Shown: positions 1 through 6,287, numbered from the stretch's first letter. The stretch: 10,680 bases of DNA from Sphingomonadales bacterium UBA658 (GCA_002299195.1 DBOA01000067.1:1-10680), one strand, 5' to 3'. Numbers and translations are program-made. Notes: generated by a model not told the origin, from the letters alone.

Positions 1-57
1 GCCGTCATCTGCCAACTTCCAGATGACGAACGGGATAAATTTTGGCAGGGCACTGCT
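1..57. other. 5' flank of ubiA with a perfect inverted repeat
   Basis: Positions 3-11 (CGTCATCTG) and 20-28 (CAGATGACG) form a perfect 9-bp inverted repeat with an 8-base loop. No T-run follows on either strand, so it is not a clear terminator. The frame of ubiA stays open back to base 1, and the frame beginning at base 2 ends in a TGA at 59-61 that overlaps the ubiA ATG, so an upstream gene overlapping ubiA by four bases is possible. Alternatively a divergent gene could start at the minus-strand ATG at base 8, which has a GGAAG upstream. Too little sequence is present to choose. Confidence 0.4.
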
Positions 58-969
58 ATGACCACACAACTTGTGCCCGACAGCGAGTATACCGGCATTA
101 TGAAATTGCTCCCGGCAAAGCTGCGGGGCTTTGCCTTGCTGGCACGTTTTGACCGGCCGATCGGCTGGTGGCTGTTATTCTGGCCATGTGTGTTCGGTCT
201 GGCGCTATCGGGCGGGCTGATTGCGCGTTGGGATTTGGCGCTGTGGATGTTGCTTGGCGCTGTGGCGATGCGCGGCGCGGGCTGTGTCTATAATGATATC
301 ATTGATCGTGACTTGGATGCGCAGGTTGCCCGCACGGCAAACCGCCCGCTGGCCAGCGGGTTGATTTCACGCAAAGCGGCATGGGCGTGGCTGATGATGC
401 TGGCGCTGGTCGGATTGGTTGTTTTGCTGCAGCTGAACCTGAATGCGCAGCTTTTGGCGTTGGGAAGCCTTTTGCTGGTCGCGGCCTATCCATTTATGAA
501 ACGCATCACATGGTGGCCCCAGCTTTGGCTTGGGCTGGTGTTCAGTTGGGGCGCTTTGGTGGGTTGGGTCGCGATTGCGGGGCAGGCCGATGTCGCAATG
601 TTCTGGCTATATGCTGGCACGATATTCTGGGTGGTGGGCTATGACACGATCTATGCGATGCAGGACCGCGAAGATGATGCGCTGGTGGGGATTAAGTCGA
701 GTGCCTTGCGCTTGGGCGGCAGCGTGCGGGCAGGGTTGGCTGTATTCTATCTCCTTGCGCTTTCCGGCTGGGGCATGGCCATATGGAGCGTTAGGCCGGA
801 ACAGCAGGCATTGGTCGCGCTCGTTCCCGCCGCCTTTCATCTGGTCATGCAAGTGGTGTCATTACAGGCGGATGGCAGCAATGCCCTTGGCCATTTCAGG
901 TCGAACCGCATAACGGGTTTACTCGCGGCGCTCGCATTTTTGGTCGTTGGCGCGGCCGGACAATATTAG
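58..969 (+). CDS. ubiA: 4-hydroxybenzoate polyprenyltransferase (UbiA)
   Basis: Integral inner-membrane prenyltransferase that joins a polyprenyl diphosphate to 4-hydroxybenzoate, the first membrane step of ubiquinone synthesis. The 303-residue product has about eight or nine hydrophobic segments. The first Asp-rich motif NDxxDxxxD is present at N79, D80, D83 and D87, and the second (YDTxYAxQDxxDD) at residues 195-207, with D203 and D207 as the expected Mg2+/diphosphate ligands. The opening LARFDRPIGWWLL is typical of alphaproteobacterial UbiA. The ATG at 58 gives a short hydrophilic N-terminus of normal length; only a weak GGCAGGG lies upstream. An internal ATG at 100 is possible but less likely. 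The next gene follows 11 bases later on the same strand, so the two are probably co-transcribed. Identity is secure; the exact start is slightly less so. Confidence 0.95.
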   Translation: MTTQLVPDSEYTGIMKLLPAKLRGFALLARFDRPIGWWLLFWPCVFGLALSGGLIARWDLALWMLLGAVAMRGAGCVYNDIIDRDLDAQVARTANRPLASGLISRKAAWAWLMMLALVGLVVLLQLNLNAQLLALGSLLLVAAYPFMKRITWWPQLWLGLVFSWGALVGWVAIAGQADVAMFWLYAGTIFWVVGYDTIYAMQDREDDALVGIKSSALRLGGSVRAGLAVFYLLALSGWGMAIWSVRPEQQALVALVPAAFHLVMQVVSLQADGSNALGHFRSNRITGLLAALAFLVVGAAGQY

Positions 970-980
970 GGGAGAAGAAT

Positions 981-2000
981 ATGGAACATCGTCGCATTGG
1001 CAAAAGCGCCGTTTACGTCTCAGACATCTGCATGGGGACGATGACATTCGGGTCGCAAACCGATGAAGCACAGGCGCATCGTATACTCGACCGCTGTTTG
1101 GACGCCGGCATCAACTTTTTCGACACCGCCGAAGGCTATCCTGTGCCGCCGGATATCAAATGGGTCGGCCGGACAGAAGACATTGTCGGCCGCTGGATGA
1201 AGGGTAAAAACCGCGACGCTATCATCATGGCAACGAAGGTTTCGGGCCCAAGCCACACATGGTTCAAATCGCCAAAGCGCGGCGGGATGACCGCGCTTGA
1301 TCGCCACAATATCGTCACCGCGGTTGAAGAAAGCCTACGCCGTCTGCAGACCGATTATATCGATTTGTACCAAACGCATTGGCCAGACCATGGCACCGCC
1401 TATGACGAAACGATGGAAGCACTCGACGATCTGGTCCGCGCCGGAAAAGTCCGCGTTCTGGGTTGTTCAAATGAGACAAGCTACGGCCTTATGAAGTCGC
1501 TTGCGACATCGGAGCGGCTCGGCACGGCGCGTTATCACAGCATCCAGAACAACTTTTCCATCAACAACCGCCGGTTCGAAGATGAACTGAAGCAAGTCTG
1601 CCGTCAGGAAGGCGTATCGCTGCTCCCTTACTCGCCATTGGGCGGCGGCGTCTTGTCGGGCAAATATCTGGACGGCGCGCGGCCCGAAGGCGCACGTTTC
1701 TCCCGCTATCTGGAAATGACGGGCGCACGTCAGGCAGAAATGGCGCAGCGATTTGCCGGACCACGCGCGCTGGAAAGCACGATGCGGATCGTGGAAATTG
1801 CCAAGGAAGCCGGCATGTCGCCGGTCACGCTGGCGACCGCATGGTCAAAGCAACATGACTTTGTCGCATCGACGATCGTAGGTGTCAGCACGGAAGATCA
1901 ACTGGACGATATTTTCGCCGCGATTGACCTAAAACTCAGCGACGAAGTGATGACCGCCATTCACAAGGTAACGAAAGAAATTTTGTACCCGATGGGGTGA
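981..2000 (+). CDS. Tas-like NADP(H)-dependent aldo/keto reductase
   Basis: Soluble NADPH-dependent oxidoreductase of the aldo/keto reductase superfamily, 339 residues, (beta/alpha)8 barrel. The catalytic tetrad is visible: D48 and Y53 (FFDTAEGYP), K86 (MATKVSGPS) and H133 (YQTHWPD). The strings AEGYPVPP, TKVSGPS, LQTDYIDLYQTHWP and CSNETSYGLM closely resemble E. coli Tas, which suggests this subgroup, although the physiological substrate is unknown for that family. The C-terminal cofactor region (ASTIVGVSTEDQL, about residues 293-305) is intact. A strong Shine-Dalgarno GGGGAGAAG at 969-977 overlaps the ubiA stop and fixes the ATG at 981. It is likely in an operon with ubiA, with no obvious functional link. 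The transcript appears to end at the hairpin at 2027-2061. Confidence 0.92.
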   Translation: MEHRRIGKSAVYVSDICMGTMTFGSQTDEAQAHRILDRCLDAGINFFDTAEGYPVPPDIKWVGRTEDIVGRWMKGKNRDAIIMATKVSGPSHTWFKSPKRGGMTALDRHNIVTAVEESLRRLQTDYIDLYQTHWPDHGTAYDETMEALDDLVRAGKVRVLGCSNETSYGLMKSLATSERLGTARYHSIQNNFSINNRRFEDELKQVCRQEGVSLLPYSPLGGGVLSGKYLDGARPEGARFSRYLEMTGARQAEMAQRFAGPRALESTMRIVEIAKEAGMSPVTLATAWSKQHDFVASTIVGVSTEDQLDDIFAAIDLKLSDEVMTAIHKVTKEILYPMG

Positions 2001-2026
2001 GGCCAAACCCGCCTGGCCGTAGCAAA

Positions 2027-2061
2027 GCCCCGTCCGGATCCCTCCCCCGGGCGGGGTCTTT
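2027..2061. terminator. Intrinsic terminator between convergent genes
   Basis: CCCCGTCCGG (2028-2037) pairs with CCGGGCGGGG (2047-2056) through one G-U wobble, leaving a 9-base loop, and is followed by TCTTT on the plus strand. AAAG just before the stem gives a weak CTTT tail on the minus strand, so it may work in both directions between the aldo/keto reductase gene and the convergent lipoprotein gene, whose stop lies 10 bases further on. Confidence 0.75.
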
Positions 2062-2070
2062 ATATGCGCT

Positions 2071-2391
2071 TCATCCTGCGGCGGGATTGACCGTCACGGG
2101 CCCAAGCTCTTTCAGGCAGGCCTGCAATTTGGCCATGCCTTCGGACGGGCTGGGCGGATTGGCGGCAAGGTCGGACATGCTTTTGCCATCCATCACCTTG
2201 TCGGCGGCACAACCGCAGACCTGATTGACGTCGACCCCAATGCCTTCGGGAATTTGTTCGCTGGCGGCGGTGGTGCAGGTGGCGACGATGGATTCGCGCA
2301 CGCTGACCTTAACCGTGTCGTTCAACGCGCTGCCTTCGCCGCACGCGGCCAGCGCGAACGACAGAACAGCGACCGATAATATCCGTTTCAT
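2071..2391 (-). CDS. Small Cys-rich lipoprotein, function unknown
   Basis: The 106-residue product starts with a lipoprotein signal peptide: MKR, a hydrophobic core, then the lipobox LAAC with the acylated Cys at residue 17. The mature part is about 90 residues with further cysteines at 39, 59, 61 and 92 (the middle pair as VCGCAAD), enough for disulfides in the periplasm. I recognise no named domain. The ATG at 2391 was chosen because AGAGGAAAAG lies just upstream and the signal peptide begins there; a longer in-frame reading back to 2595 would run into the phosphatase gene and lacks a signal. It lies 100 bases downstream of the alkaline phosphatase gene on the same strand and could be co-transcribed with it, so a role in the phosphate response is conceivable but unproven. 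Confidence 0.82.
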   Translation of the reverse strand: MKRILSVAVLSFALAACGEGSALNDTVKVSVRESIVATCTTAASEQIPEGIGVDVNQVCGCAADKVMDGKSMSDLAANPPSPSEGMAKLQACLKELGPVTVNPAAG

Positions 2392-2430
2392 GGCTTTTCC
2401 TCTGTCCAGAAACCCCCGAACAGCAGATGT

Positions 2431-2463
2431 GGGCAGCGCGCGTTGCTTTACAAGCGCGCGCCC
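2431..2463. repeat. GC-rich inverted repeat between phosphatase and lipoprotein genes
   Basis: On the minus strand GGGC-GCGCGC-TTG pairs with CAA-c-GCGCGC-t-GCCC around a TAAAG loop: about 13 pairs with two single-base bulges. No T-run follows, so it is not a typical intrinsic terminator. It could attenuate read-through, protect the 3' end of the phosphatase mRNA, or be a protein-binding site. Confidence 0.6.
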
Positions 2464-2471
2464 ATATAAAA

Positions 2472-2500
2472 CCGCTTTATTTAAAGCCGCCTTATTTAAA
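2472..2500. repeat. 15-bp tandem duplication spanning the phosphatase stop codon
   Basis: CCGCTTTATTTAAA (2472-2485) and CCGCCTTATTTAAA (2487-2500) match at 13 of 14 bases with a 15-base period. The second copy contains the last codons and the stop of the alkaline phosphatase gene, so the sequence TTTAAATAA occurs twice in a row on its coding strand. Confidence 0.7.
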
Positions 2501-4072
2501 ACCAAGGGCCGCGCGCATGATTTGGAATATCGTGTGCTGTTCAATCGTGCCCTTGAACAAATGCGCCTTTGGCCCGGCGGCGCGGGCGACGACATCTTCG
2601 CCGCTATGCGTTTCGGAACCGGTGGGGATCAACGCTTGCTGACGATAATTCAGCGCCTGCGTATCTTCTTTCAACGGGTCGGTGCGCGGCAATGTTGTGA
2701 CCGCGCCGGGGCCGTTGATATAGCCCAAGGTTGTGTATCCCTTGCCATCAAAGGCCAAGGTTGATTTGCCTTTCTGGTCGACCACGGGGCCAAGGATGGG
2801 GTTCCCGCGCTCGGGATATCCCGCCATGGTGAAGGTGTGGCTATGGTCCGATGTGACGACGATCAACGTATCGCGCAGGTCGACAGTGTCCATCGCCGCT
2901 TTCAACGCATCATTCAGCGCCACGGTGTCCTGCAACGCGCGATAGGCGTTGCCGCCATGATGGCCATGGTCAATTTTGCCCGCTTCCACCATCAGGACAT
3001 ATCCCTTGCGGTTTTTGGACAGCATCGCGATCGCCTTCGTCGTCATTTCGGCGAGCGAGGGTTCTTTTGATCCGCTTGCCGTGCGGTCGGCGTCAAATTG
3101 CATATGCGATTGTTCGAATAGGCCAAGCAGCTTGTCGGTCTTTTTCGCGTCCACCGCGGCAAAGCCTTCGCTGTTCCAGACATAGGCGCTTTTGGGATTG
3201 GCGGCCTGCCAGCTGGCGATCAGGTCCTTGCCATCGGCGCGCTTGCCCTTTTTGCCCGCATATTCGGGGTCAGCCGCGGTATTGGGCATGAAATGTTGGC
3301 GTCCACCGCCCAGCATGACTTCAAAACCATCGCCATGCGGCCATTCGACCATTTGGCGGGCAATGTCGATGCAGCCTTCGGCCTTGGCCGCGGCGGGCAT
3401 ATTGGCATCCACTTCCCAATCGCGTTGCGCGACATGGGCATAGGTGGATGCGGGCGTGGCGTGGGTGATGGTCGCGGTGGAGACAATGCCGGTGGCATAT
3501 CCCTTGTCCTCGGCCATTTCGAACAAAGATTTGACCTTATAGGGTTCAGTCGCCTTGCAATTGTCCTCCACCGCTTGCGGACCAACGCCCAATACGCCGT
3601 TCAGCGTTTTGACGCCGGAGACGATTGCGGTTGCGGTCGGCGCGCTGTCGGGCACCTGGCCATCATGCGAATAGGTTTTGACCAAGGCGGTGTGCGGCAG
3701 GCGGTCCATTTGCGCGACATAGGATTCGCCGTCGACACCCTTTTGCTGCCCTTCAAAAATGCGCGCAGCGGTTAGCGTGGTCACGCTCATGCCGTCGCCG
3801 ATGAAGATGATGACATTGCGCGCCTTGCGGTTGTTGGGCGTATCCGCCTCCAACCGGGCGAGCTCGGCCGCGCCAGCCTTTAAATAGCCCTCGCTGGTGG
3901 TCAGCGGCGGCGTGCCAATGGGCCGCGCAGGCGGCAGGGGAACCGCCGCCGTCGCAGCCGCAGGATCCGGCGTCGCTGCATATTGCGCGACAACCGGCGC
4001 GCCGATCAGGCAAGACACCAACGCCAAAGACACAGGCAGGCCAGCGGACACAGACGGCGACACTTTACGCAT
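2492..4072 (-). CDS. Secreted alkaline phosphatase, animal-like subtype
   Basis: Metal-dependent phosphomonoesterase exported to the periplasm or beyond to release phosphate. The 526-residue product starts with a signal peptide (MRK, hydrophobic core, probable cleavage after APVVAQ near residue 30). Active-site residues can be followed in order: D93 (IGDGM), nucleophile S143 (PDSAPTATA), H204 and T206 (THATPASTYAH), R217, E363, D368 and H372 (VEAGKIDHGHH), D409-H410 (TSDHSH) and H489 (ETHSGED). The spacing and strings such as GDGM-TAARI, ATPASTYAH and DPEY resemble human placental-type enzymes more than E. coli PhoA, except that Thr206 stands where the animal enzymes have Ser and E. coli has Thr155. 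The start at 4072 is preferred: GGAGAG lies upstream, the signal peptide begins there, and the longer start at 4129 falls inside the PHO box. Expression is probably induced by phosphate starvation. Confidence 0.95.
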   Translation of the reverse strand: MRKVSPSVSAGLPVSLALVSCLIGAPVVAQYAATPDPAAATAAVPLPPARPIGTPPLTTSEGYLKAGAAELARLEADTPNNRKARNVIIFIGDGMSVTTLTAARIFEGQQKGVDGESYVAQMDRLPHTALVKTYSHDGQVPDSAPTATAIVSGVKTLNGVLGVGPQAVEDNCKATEPYKVKSLFEMAEDKGYATGIVSTATITHATPASTYAHVAQRDWEVDANMPAAAKAEGCIDIARQMVEWPHGDGFEVMLGGGRQHFMPNTAADPEYAGKKGKRADGKDLIASWQAANPKSAYVWNSEGFAAVDAKKTDKLLGLFEQSHMQFDADRTASGSKEPSLAEMTTKAIAMLSKNRKGYVLMVEAGKIDHGHHGGNAYRALQDTVALNDALKAAMDTVDLRDTLIVVTSDHSHTFTMAGYPERGNPILGPVVDQKGKSTLAFDGKGYTTLGYINGPGAVTTLPRTDPLKEDTQALNYRQQALIPTGSETHSGEDVVARAAGPKAHLFKGTIEQHTIFQIMRAALGFK

Positions 4073-4116
4073 TTTACTCTCCAAAAATGTTTCAGGCCCA
4101 CACATCGCAGACGATG

Positions 4117-4134
4117 ATGACTGACGCAAGACAG
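4117..4134 (-). promoter_or_regulatory. PHO box (PhoB binding site) of the alkaline phosphatase gene
   Basis: On the minus strand the site reads CTGTCTT-GCGT-CAGTCAT. The PhoB consensus is two CTGTCAT heptamers separated by four bases; each heptamer here matches six of seven and the spacer is exact. It ends 44 bases before the phosphatase ATG, where a Pho box replacing the -35 would be expected. The downstream -10 is poor (GATGTG is the best candidate), as is common in activated promoters. Confidence 0.8.
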
Positions 4135-4166
4135 TGGGGGGTTGTGGGGGAGATTTTGGCGAGGGG

Positions 4167-4203
4167 GGATAAATTCGTCAAAACCAGTGGTTACGGATAA
4201 ATT
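4167..4203. repeat. Direct repeat GGATAAATT around a short palindrome
   Basis: GGATAAATT occurs at 4167-4175 and 4195-4203, 28 bases apart, on either side of the palindrome AACCAGTGGTT (4182-4192). It lies between the endonuclease stop and the PHO box. It may be a leftover of the cassette's insertion or a binding site; no terminator with a T-run is seen for the endonuclease gene here. Confidence 0.5.
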
Positions 4204-4204
4204 G

Positions 4205-4966
4205 TTATGCGGGTTCGTCGTCCAGTGACATGATCATGTCAGTTAGCCCTAGGCGAGAGATGTAAGTAGAAAACGTGTGGCCATCCATCAACCATACGCC
4301 GGCCTTACGAGCGAAAGCCTTGCAGCCAGGCTCAAAATTAGCCGTAGTCCAATAAGCTAGCAATACTGGCGTGAGTGGAGATATAGATTGTGTAACTCGC
4401 AGTTCATTTCTTTTTAATAAGCTAGCACCAACAAACTCGCGCAACGATTTTTCCGCTATTGGTCGATGTCGATATCGTTTTGCTTGGCCGATCACAGCAG
4501 CTCGGCAATGAAGAGGTGCATCTATCGCCTCAGGTAAAATATCAATACCGACCGAGACAAAGTCTATTCCGCCATCGCCAGACTTTGGGGTGACATGCGT
4601 TTCTCCCCCAATTTTTGTCAATATTTCTCCGCAAACTTTCTCGAACTCAAAAGGGCAAACTTTCTTCAGTTTTTCAAGAATTAAATCGGTCCCGCGAGCT
4701 ATTCCTTTAATGTAGGGTGGCTGTTCGTTATCAATCTCGAACGTGCATGTTGCGCCATCTTGTTTCGCTTCTGCAGCTTCGACACGGAGGTGCTCAGCCA
4801 CATGGACAAGGTTGTCTTCAACGTACTCAGATATCTCCGCTGCAGATTGCCCATGCCATTTTTCGGTTACGGCAACATTTAGGGCGTCACGAAGCGGCAT
4901 CCACTCGTTATCACTTAAAAACGCTTTCACCCATCCGGCGGCAGCTTGACTAGATGGAACAGCCAT
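4205..4966 (-). CDS. Mrr-type restriction endonuclease (PD-(D/E)xK fold)
   Basis: The 253-residue product has an Mrr_cat-like C-terminal domain. FEFEKVCGEIL (about residues 106-115) is the usual first helix, then SGDGGIDF with D135, then QAKRY with Q161 and K163 as the (Q)xK half of the active site, a G180 helix, LLAYWTTANFEPGCKAFA (about 202-219), and the closing VWLMDGHTFSTYI (224-236). This order is characteristic of Mrr-family DNA endonucleases. The first 95 residues match no domain I know; they may provide specificity or partner binding. It follows the ParB-like gene after 5 bases without a good Shine-Dalgarno, suggesting translational coupling. The DNA is AT-richer than the flanks. No methyltransferase is nearby, so it may cut modified or foreign DNA, like E. 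coli Mrr, or be restrained by its partner. Family is secure, target unknown. Confidence 0.85.
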   Translation of the reverse strand: MAVPSSQAAAGWVKAFLSDNEWMPLRDALNVAVTEKWHGQSAAEISEYVEDNLVHVAEHLRVEAAEAKQDGATCTFEIDNEQPPYIKGIARGTDLILEKLKKVCPFEFEKVCGEILTKIGGETHVTPKSGDGGIDFVSVGIDILPEAIDAPLHCRAAVIGQAKRYRHRPIAEKSLREFVGASLLKRNELRVTQSISPLTPVLLAYWTTANFEPGCKAFARKAGVWLMDGHTFSTYISRLGLTDMIMSLDDEPA

Positions 4967-4971
4967 CGACG

Positions 4972-6075
4972 TTACGAGCCGATCAACCGATCTCGATCTG
5001 ACAATGCCTGTTCAATTTGGATCTTTAGCTGCTCCAAACTAGTCAGAGTTTTATTATCCATTTCGCGCAAGGTTTTGGGAGTAAGCAATCCAAGCGCACT
5101 CGTCGCAGCTTCTATTTTCGGATACCAATCTTCGGGGTGATCCATCTCGTATTTAGCCAACGCTCTCGTTAAGCTACCTTCCGGAGATCTGAGGACGTTT
5201 AGCGCAGTTTCGTCTCCCAAAATTTCTGCTAAGTCGCGAACACTTTTTGCTTCCGGTAATTTGTGAACTGCGTCGTCTTCGTCTTGAGGCGGTACCATCC
5301 AACTATAAAATTCCGTCAATCGATCAGATTGTTGAAACTCACCGGTCTCGTCACTCCAATCAAGCCAGTTTTTAACTGTTGGCCGTTTGAATATTTCTTC
5401 AAAATAACTATACATTCTAGGATCAGTGAACTCGCCAAACTCTTCATCGGATCTCATATTCTCTAGTGCGAGGAAGCATCTGTAAGCGCTGTTAGCGGCA
5501 CGAGTCGACAACCCGAGGCTTTGTGCGGATTCTTGGGGCGACATCCCCGTTTCGCGAAGAGCATGCACGGCTTTTGCTTTTTGATAAGGTCCCCATTCCT
5601 TAATTCCGGAAACATGCCTGAGGCCGGGTAATATTAAGCATGCGGCTTCAGGTGCAAGCGTATCATTAAGCAGTAGGGCCTCAATATCTATGAGGTTATC
5701 CAACCTCTCACTGTTGAATGTTTCTTTGCCGATTTCATGAAGGCTAATGAGCCATTTTAAGGCCGTTATTCGGCGGTTACCTTCGATCACCACATACTTT
5801 ATGGAGTCGCCGCCACCCTTCCAGCGACGAACCACAACTCTGTCCATGGGCAAAAACCCGATAGTGCGTATCGTATCTCTTAGCTCAGCCACATCAAATA
5901 AAGGGTTGCGCATTTTTTCGAATGCATTGGCCTGCACTTTTTCATCTGCATATCTACTCTCTGGCACGGAATTAAGCTCATCTCCCAATTCAGAAAATCG
6001 TGGATTGTTTGGATCCAGCAACAGCTCGTTGAGCTTTAATTTTATTGGTGACAGTAGTTGCGCAAGATTTTCCAT
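4972..6075 (-). CDS. ParB N-terminal (ParB/Srx-fold) protein with helix-turn-helix
   Basis: The 367-residue product has a ParB-type N-terminal domain: LDPNNPR (residues 20-26), the helix LRDTIRTIGFLP (65-76) followed by VVV, then YVVIEGNRRITALKWL (94-109). The last box corresponds to the GERRxRA nucleotide-binding motif of chromosomal ParB, here GNRRITA. A KorB/ParB-like HTH follows (about 178-199, SPQESAQSLGLSTRAANSAY). The remaining 170 residues are acidic, helical and unfamiliar. It is not the chromosomal ParB: no parA or parS is present, and it is paired with an Mrr-type endonuclease. The start at 6075 has GAGGAG four bases upstream and a TATAAT 36 bases before it. It could recognise DNA and recruit, license or restrain the nuclease, or repress its own promoter; these are inferences. 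Low G+C (21 of 60 bases at 5401-5460) indicates acquisition. Confidence 0.82.
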   Translation of the reverse strand: MENLAQLLSPIKLKLNELLLDPNNPRFSELGDELNSVPESRYADEKVQANAFEKMRNPLFDVAELRDTIRTIGFLPMDRVVVRRWKGGGDSIKYVVIEGNRRITALKWLISLHEIGKETFNSERLDNLIDIEALLLNDTLAPEAACLILPGLRHVSGIKEWGPYQKAKAVHALRETGMSPQESAQSLGLSTRAANSAYRCFLALENMRSDEEFGEFTDPRMYSYFEEIFKRPTVKNWLDWSDETGEFQQSDRLTEFYSWMVPPQDEDDAVHKLPEAKSVRDLAEILGDETALNVLRSPEGSLTRALAKYEMDHPEDWYPKIEAATSALGLLTPKTLREMDNKTLTSLEQLKIQIEQALSDRDRLIGS

Positions 6076-6110
6076 GACGCTCCTCGGTGGCGAATTTAAC
6101 TCTGTGTTAG

Positions 6111-6116
6111 ATTATA
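6111..6116 (-). promoter_or_regulatory. -10 element of the ParB-like/Mrr operon
   Basis: The minus strand carries a perfect TATAAT here, 35 bases before the ATG at 6075, giving a predicted leader of about 30 bases with the GAGGAG ribosome site. The -35 is weak (TAACAG at 17 bases or GTAACA at 18), consistent with a regulated promoter. Confidence 0.6.
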
Positions 6117-6122
6117 TGGGCG

Positions 6123-6136
6123 CAGCGTGTACGCTG
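6123..6136. promoter_or_regulatory. Candidate operator of the ParB-like/Mrr operon
   Basis: CAGCGT-GT-ACGCTG is a perfect inverted repeat of 6-bp arms, placed in the -35/-10 spacer of the operon promoter. The core CAGCG/CGCTG recurs at 6141-6145 and 6161-6165. The obvious candidate ligand is the HTH of the ParB-like protein itself; that is inference. Confidence 0.45.
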
Positions 6137-6150
6137 TTACCGCTGGGCCA

Positions 6151-6166
6151 ATAAATTGTGCAGCGG
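6151..6166. repeat. Direct repeat partner of 4197-4212 flanking the cassette
   Basis: ATAAATTGT-nnn-GCGG occurs here and at 4197-4212, 1954 bases apart, matching at 13 of 16 positions. The two copies lie at the 3' end of the endonuclease gene and just upstream of the operon promoter. They may be duplicated target or attachment sequence, but the repeat is short and partly AT-rich, so chance is not excluded. Confidence 0.35.
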
Positions 6167-6219
6167 CTCTAGCCTTCTGAGAAATAGCGATAAGACCTAC
6201 AAACAACCACCTTGGCACT

Positions 6220-6244
6220 ATTTACTTTCATGTCTAGAGTAAAT
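6220..6244. repeat. Short inverted repeat in the AT-rich intergenic region
   Basis: ATTTACT (6220-6226) and AGTAAAT (6238-6244) form 7-bp arms around an 11-base loop. No T-run follows. Downstream, TCGACGG occurs twice (6253-6259 and 6264-6270). No gene is supported in 6155-6280, and the function of these repeats is not evident. Confidence 0.45.
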
Positions 6245-6287
6245 TTGCGTTCTCGACGGTTTATCGACGGAAACTATGCGACGATGA

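Noticed and set aside
2392..2595. Longer lipoprotein start at 2595
   Set aside because: It would overlap the end of the phosphatase gene and bury the lipoprotein signal peptide internally.
2225..3775. Several plus-strand open frames opposite the phosphatase and lipoprotein genes
   Set aside because: They lie opposite clearly conserved coding sequence, lack ribosome sites and look like low-complexity translations.
4073..4129. Longer phosphatase start at 4129
   Set aside because: It would put 19 hydrophilic residues before the signal peptide, lacks a ribosome site, and its start codon lies inside the PHO box.
4134..4168. G-runs upstream of the phosphatase promoter as a G-quadruplex
   Set aside because: There are only three long runs with an uneven 12-base spacing, so a four-tract quadruplex would need one run to be split; not convincing.
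4972..6075. Chromosome-partitioning parB
   Set aside because: No parA partner, no parS-like site, GNRR instead of GERR, an unrelated C-terminal half, and an operon with a nuclease.
4205..6280. Prophage or transposon carrying the cassette
   Set aside because: No integrase, transposase, tRNA attachment site or long terminal repeats are visible; only a short imperfect direct repeat.
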